From Molanna angustata (taxonomy: Eukaryota > Arthropoda > Insecta > Trichoptera > Molannidae): a stretch of DNA of 64,000 bases. Below, piece after piece: positions 58,593 through 64,000 of this stretch. The notes beneath the pieces are model-generated. The model searched no databases, was not told the DNA's origin, and was given only the letters and a program-made list of their open reading frames with translations. Made by a program: the position numbers and the translations under genes. The stretch lies in assembly GCA_963576475.1 (NCBI GenBank), contig OY754968.1, forward strand, positions 17,372,734 through 17,436,733, written 5' to 3'. Position 1 is the stretch's first letter; each line of letters starts with the position of its first letter.

Positions 58593-60109
58593 CATCTACC
58601 TACTTATTAACGTTCTAATATCTAGCATCGAACTAGTCGAAAAACTTATCATAAAATTCATTCGAACACAGCTGGAATAAAACCGGGCACAGGTGTCAAA
58701 TATCTAACTAGAACCACGAAGGCCAAATAATATATGGTTGGCTTTGAAGCTGTGTATTTTTAGTAGCATTAAATTGTTATCTATATAATGTAGAATAAGT
58801 TTTAAATGTTATGTTCAAAAGGTCTTGTAAGAAATTTAAATAGTATAATTGAAGTTTCATCACAAAAACAATTTTGACTTTAAATTTGAATTGGATATTG
58901 TACCTATGATATTTGAAGCTCTTTCTTCTACCACAATTAAAGCAGGCAGTTCAATACTGTTGCAATATCCGTGAAATCGATATTGAACTATACCTACAGA
59001 TCTTATCTCGTGTTCTAATATACCGTCATTTATTAAAGAATAAGAAAGAGATTAACAACCTTCAAATGCAGGAAATTGCACATCTCTAAACAAATAATCA
59101 ATTGAAATGTTTCATTAATTCATACGCAACTATGACGAAAAGGGTCTATTTATAAAATTTTGAAAAGGGCATTGAATCCCGAAGTACCTAATAAACCTAA
59201 GTAAATCAATCAAAAGAATTAAGTGAACGATGCAATTATATAAATTTAATGATTGACTTATTAATATCGGCATCGATATGTATATTCAAAACAAATTGAT
59301 TCAAAATAATTTTCAATAAAGAAAAAATTAACGATTCATAAAATCCAAAACCAGAAGAGACCGAAAATGTATTGACATCACGTAATAACTACACTTTATG
59401 AGATAACAGATATAATAATTATGTCTTCTTTATTAATATTATATCAAAACGAGTGGGTTGTAGCCAAAACTTAACTCTCCATTACATAGTAACTGTACCT
59501 ACATTTTTTATACATGAAAGGTTGACAATTTCTACATGCATTTTTATGAAGTATATTTCTATTAGATTCTTAAACAAATATGAGATACCCAGAGGACAAA
59601 AGTTTTCACAATACACCATACACTGATACACACAAACACATTGTCACGAAACTCATAGTTTGTATTTTCTACATGATACCTGTTGAGAAATTTTAAGTAA
59701 AATTGCATTACAAGCAAGATGAGCATGCACGAGACAGTGTATCAATATTGATGAGGCGATGTATGTGTCAAAATAGAAGAATGCGGTGTTCGGTTCTCAC
59801 TGCCTCCCCTTTTGAGGAAGATAGAAGTGGAGAGTAAAAAATACACTCGTCTATAGAGACACATACAATATCAATATGAAGTTGATCACTCAATTTTCCC
59901 TTACAGAAGTTATTTTACTTCTGTTATATATAAATAAAATAAATAAATAAATAAATACATTTTTCATACAAATATGAAATTTATTTCACATTGATATGGC
60001 AGACCATAATTTTTTTTCTTAAGTTTTAACAATCTTTGAACGCATTTTTGATGAGTGTATTTTTGTTGTATCAAAATTTCAAAAAGAATAAAAGTTCCTC
60101 GATTTTCCA

Positions 60110-60560
60110 GACCGTGAGAGCATTTTGAAAGTTTGGACAGATGAAATCATAGAGAAAAAATTAACGGATATCTATGGAAAACTAATCAACTCTATGTTTA
60201 TGGATTTTACATATACACGATATCGATATGAAGTCAATCGGAATTATCGTTTGAGCTGTAGAAAGGACACAAAAAAACAACGTAAATCATTAAATCATAG
60301 AGAAGAAATTAAAAGTAGTCTATGAAAAACTAATCAGCCCTAGGTCTTTGCACTTTGCACATATGGTTTAAATATGAAGTCGATCGGACTTATAGTTTGG
60401 GCTGTAGAGAGGACACAAAAAGGATACGACATACGACATACAAACACATCAAGACGAAACTCACAGTGTGCACTCTCTACCTAATACCCGTTGAGAAATT
60501 AATGGAAAAAATACGCTTAAAATTGTGAAACCATGACTCTCCACTATTCCATAGTGTGGA
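60110..60560. repeat. Direct repeat, two diverged units
   Basis: TCTATGGAAAACTAATCA near 60172 recurs as CTATGAAAAACTAATCA near 60320. GATATGAAGTCAATCGGAATTATCG near 60226 recurs as AATATGAAGTCGATCGGACTTATAG near 60371. Both pass into a TGTAGAxAGGACACAAAAA string. The offset is about 145-150 bp. Confidence 0.7.
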
Positions 60561-61113
60561 GAGTAAAAATGTATGACATCACAATAAAAATAAAAATAAT
60601 AATTATTATTTATTATCATTATTATAACGGAGAACCGGTAGAAAGAGTTAGTTGCGTAATGCGAGTTCAAGAGAGAAATCCTTATCGCACATGAACCCCG
60701 TTACTCGTGAGAACCTACTACGGTCACGTGACGTATTTTAGGCACGGTTTTGATGCAAGTAGGTACTGAAATAACAATAAAATACTCGTATGAAGCATCT
60801 ATACATAGACTTTTTATTTGACGTGACATAACACTAACAAAACTAACGGCAAATTGACCCGCAATAAAAAAAAACACCTCAAATTTGATCACTCAAATAG
60901 CGCGAGGAATACAAATTTTCAAATTTTGATACACACATAATTCATAACTGTAAAGGGGATAAATGGAACGTTTCAACATTCGATTAGATTCAAAGTAAGG
61001 CTCCATCACTCCATACATTTTCCATCACCCTGCTATGCTATTAGCGGTGAGTTACAATTTCGAAAGTATCAAGCGAATTTTTATAATCTTAATCATGAAC
61101 AAAATAAAATAAT

Positions 61114-61200
61114 AAACACTTCCTTGCACCCTGAGCAAGTGGCGAGTTTACCCATTATGTCCAGTCCAGAGAAGTAATATTTGCGTGAGAAATGAATTCA
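61114..61200 (-). mobile_element. SINE family 2, 3' body
   Basis: Inverted complement of the family 2 tail: AACACTTCCTTGCACCCTG, GGCGAGTTTA and AATATTTGCGTGAGAAATG. The tRNA-like head is missing. Confidence 0.7.
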
Positions 61201-61385
61201 AATAAACTTATCTACTATCATCTATCATTACTTACTACCTCTTTCAACACGTCCTACTACCTCGTTCTTACAACACGTCCAAACCATCTTAGCCATTCAG
61301 CATCCTTGAGGTGAGTTATTCACGAATGCCGCGCAGTATAAATCATTCAACTTTGTTATTATACCAATAGTTAACACTGTTATTA

Positions 61386-61960
61386 TATTTATTTATTTAT
61401 ACATCTTTTTGTACATAATATAAACAAATATAATTGTACACTGGCGGGCTTATTGCCATTAGGCAATTTCTTCCAACCAACCAGATTACAAAGTATGACA
61501 ACATTGTGTATGTACAACAGCAAATAAAAAAGAGTAAAAGAAATAAAAGAAAATACGTATAACACTTAAATACTATTAAAACAAAAAAAAAAATTATAAT
61601 TCATAGCAAGAAAAAGGATATGGTAAGGACAGGAGAGGAAATCGGGATCAGGTGTTCAAGGATAAATATTCCTTCTTTAGTTTTTTCTTGAAAATACTAA
61701 GTGAGTTAGACGACGCAATATCCGGACTAAGGCTATTCCATAATCTTGCTGATTGTACTTCGAACGAAGAGCTGAGAAATTCTGTATTATGGATAGGTAT
61801 GGAAAGTGTTGTACATTCAGCAGATCGGAGTGGAAGTCCATGACTGGATAAATAAGTGAATTTGCTTTTGAGGTACTGTGGCAGGTTTGGGTTCGAGAGA
61901 ATATTGTACAATAGTGACAAAATGTGTATATTGCGCCGCTGGCGTATCCTGGGCCAACAA
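61386..61960 (-). mobile_element. 5'-truncated non-LTR retrotransposon tail
   Basis: The minus strand reads RRNIHILSLLYNILSNPNLP, YLKSKFTYLSSHGLPLRSAE and VQSARLWNSLSPDIASS, then SIFKKKLKKEYL before the stop. This is the C-terminus of a CR1/Jockey-type RT (the ...ARLWNSLP... motif). The 3' UTR contains GCAATTTCTTCCAACCAACC shared with 45066-45168, and the element ends in a TAAATAAATAAA tail. Confidence 0.8.
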
Positions 61961-62009
61961 AGAAGATTTATATAAATTTATAATAACACATTTTATATAA
62001 ATTTATTCT

Positions 62010-62078
62010 ATGCTGGGAATAGAACCCAGGACGCCCGCACAGAAGTCAAACGGCTCACCAATTGTGCCACGGCGGTCA
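62010..62078 (-). mobile_element. SINE family 2, tRNA-like head
   Basis: CTGGGAATAGAACCCAGGAC carries the inverted B-box and ACCAATTGTGCCACGGCGG the inverted A-box. It is the same head as at 21562 with no body following. Confidence 0.65.
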
Positions 62079-62329
62079 TCAGAGAATCATCTGCTACGCC
62101 CAATTCCACCTGCTCCGCATATGGCGACTGAAAACGGCCCCTTCGCAGAACGCTAGTAAGAATGACAAAGAATACATGGCACGAAGAGTAGCTCTATAAG
62201 CTCCTCTAGACTCGTGGTCTCAGCACAATAGTGCAAAAAATAACAATCAACGTCGTTGAAAATAATATTCACAGACATGGATTGTCGTGAAAGTACTTCA
62301 AGTCTGTGACTGTAAAATTGGGCATCTGG

Positions 62330-62800
62330 AATTAATTTTTTTTATTCAATTCAGCAGATAGAAGGGCACTATAACCATGGCAAAACAATTTGAAGGCTGT
62401 AAAGTTCTTCGAGGCCACTAAATCTGCATGCCCAATGGGACCTTAAAGAGACCCACGAACAGCAGCAAGGAGCTCCGTTGTTGTAGGATGCATTTGGGTG
62501 AGAGCATTCCCAGAGGATGTGCTCCGAAGTTTAGTCGGGGTGATGGCATAACTGACATGACGACGAGTTTACAAGGCGGAACCTATGAAGGTAGCTATTA
62601 AAGCTGCCGTGTCCTGTGATGAACTGGAATGTCCAGAAATCTGGGACGGCCCAAAATTGACGAAGTCTAGTCCTCATATCAGGGAAAAACAAGAATGTTG
62701 TTCGTCCTACGGGGCACGAGCTCACTGAATGACAGTATAATGTAGACACAACATAAAGTATTATCTCTATAATCAGTATTATCAGTATTACCAATTAGTA
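62330..62800 (-). mobile_element. R1/I-type ORF2 C-terminal fragment
   Basis: The minus strand reads LRQFWAVPDFWTFQFITGHG, YLHRFRLVNSSSCQLCHHPD, and in a shifted frame EHILWECSHPNASYNN. This is the zinc-binding C-terminus of an RNase H-type ORF2. It has a frameshift and no complete domain. Confidence 0.75.
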
Positions 62801-62816
62801 TTATCGGTGAATCATC

Positions 62817-63221
62817 TATCTATCTGTGGCTCTACAACCCAGGTTGGTTCTTAGCCTCCTGCAGAGCCCGTCTCCATGACTGCTGGTCTTGTGATACATT
62901 ACGCCAGTTATGAATGACAATGTTGTTTGCATCATTCACTTCTCCGTCCATCCATCGAAGCTTCGCCCTTCCAATTCTTCTGGATGTGTTCGGCCCATCT
63001 GAGTCTTTCGATTTCTATTTCAGTCAAGATGGTGGGATCCTGGTACAGATCATACAATTCCTGGTTGTATCTAATACACCACTCTCCGGTGTCACAAATC
63101 GGGCCGTAGATCCTTCTCAGTATTTTTCTCTCAAAAGTTTCCAGGGCTCTTTCATCAGTTTTGGTGATTGCCCGGCATTCCGATCCATATGAGAATACTG
63201 GTCGGATAAGAGTCTTCATCA
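62817..63221 (-). mobile_element. 5'-truncated RTE-like tail with 10-bp target duplication
   Basis: The minus strand reads LIRPVFSYGSECRAITKTDE, RALETFERKILRRIYGPICD, EIERLRWAEHIQKNWKGEAS, and after a frameshift NWRNVSQDQQSWRRALQEAK. This is a C-terminal RT segment typical of RTE-type elements. GTGAATCATC occurs directly outside both ends (62807-62816 and 63222-63231). The 3' end carries a short GATA tail. Confidence 0.85.
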
Positions 63222-63231
63222 GTGAATCATC

Positions 63232-64000
63232 AAATGGGACCAAAGAAATCTTAATTGTTTTTTATTTTTATTTTTCTGAGTCTTGTCATCTTAATTCGTC
63301 AATGTTTTCTGTTATTCTTTTTTTTTTGTAAAATTCAATTATAAGTTTACAGAAATTTAAGCAATTTGTTTATGGTTAGTAAATTGTTGATTTTATCGAT
63401 AAGAAAATGTGATCGGTATACAAGTACACATAACATATTTATTTCAACAAAACATGTTTTACCCAATATCCACGCTAAATTTGATGATGTGATAATATCT
63501 TTAAGAGAAACTCTTAATTTCACTTGTGATTTTTTTTCCATATAGGTATAGGTCTCCACGTGATATATGACATATTATGAATATAATACCATTATAAAGA
63601 TCAATACATTAATACAACGGCACACACAGAGATCAAGACCGGTTCTTAAAAAAAATCAAAAGCGTTTCAAAGAATGGCTGATGGCCGCCGCGCCTCCTAC
63701 GTAAAAAATCTCTAAAGTCGCAAAAAATAACTTCCTCGATATTATAATAGCAAAAGAAAATGTCGACTTTCATTGTTTGTAGATGTGTCAATAATATTAT
63801 GTTAACTTTATGTGATGTAAACCATCATTGTTTCATTTATGACATTCGGATCGAGTTATTATTAAATCGTTTTCACTGTGTAATTATGAATCTAGTTTAT
63901 TAAATTAACAAAACTCATACATCAAAATTCATTAATATATAACTTTATAAAATGAAGCCAAAGCTGTGGAATATTTGAGACTTTTATTCCGGGATTCTAG
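63232..64000. other. Non-coding right end of the window
   Basis: AT-rich apart from a GC patch at 63675-63705. No gene, repeat or element is recognised; the short frame at 63347-63559 has no similarity. Confidence 0.6.

Larger units (their letters stand above)
58606..61385. other. Non-coding stretch with degenerate repeats
   Basis: AT-rich with no recognised gene. Segments at 59625-59715 and 60425-60500 (ACACATTGTCACGAAACTCA and similar, then ACCTGTTGAGAAATT) are copies of each other. A 60-bp block at 59770-59830 resembles retrotransposon 3' ends (GTTCGGTTCTCACTGCCTCC). The 66-codon frame at 60125 is part of a repeat. Confidence 0.6.

Overview
This window is insect nuclear DNA. It is AT-rich, host genes have several short exons with GT-AG introns, and most of the rest is transposable elements. 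I cannot fix the insect order from sequence alone. No virus, plasmid or bacterial gene is seen.

Layout. (1) About 1-10604 looks like one DNA transposon. A three-exon transposase gene (+) and a seven-exon DUF4806 gene (-) converge on a tandem array copied from the transposase 3' UTR. Clusters of short terminal motifs lie at both sides, and the left edge may be cut by the window. A hAT element with an 8-bp target duplication sits in the largest DUF4806 intron. (2) 10609-13214 is a GC-rich block of three related arms in alternating orientation, including a palindrome of about 1.9 kb. It ends 194 bp before the start codon of (3) a PPM1L-type protein phosphatase (13408-15303, +). (4) 15304-23672 is non-coding, with tRNA-derived SINEs, MITEs and a nested inverted repeat. 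(5) 23673-32384 (-) is a complete nine-exon ATG4 autophagy protease gene. Its introns hold a Penelope-like element, two non-LTR remnants, a hAT element and a palindrome. (6) 35759-38604 (-) is the 3' part of a C-type lectin gene; its first exon or exons were not found. (7) 38605-64000 has no host gene that I recognise. It holds a short LTR retrotransposon with both LTRs (49019-51122), a full-length non-LTR element of the I/Jockey group with a 13-bp target duplication (53422-58592), several 5'-truncated non-LTR tails, SINEs, palindromic MITEs and minisatellites.

The three host genes (phosphatase, ATG4, lectin) share no pathway; they are neighbours only. The most unusual features are the two-gene transposon, the triple-arm palindrome beside PPM1L, and a family of three short elements that are each almost entirely hairpin. 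All exon models were assembled by hand from reading frame, splice signals and phase, and have not been checked against transcripts.
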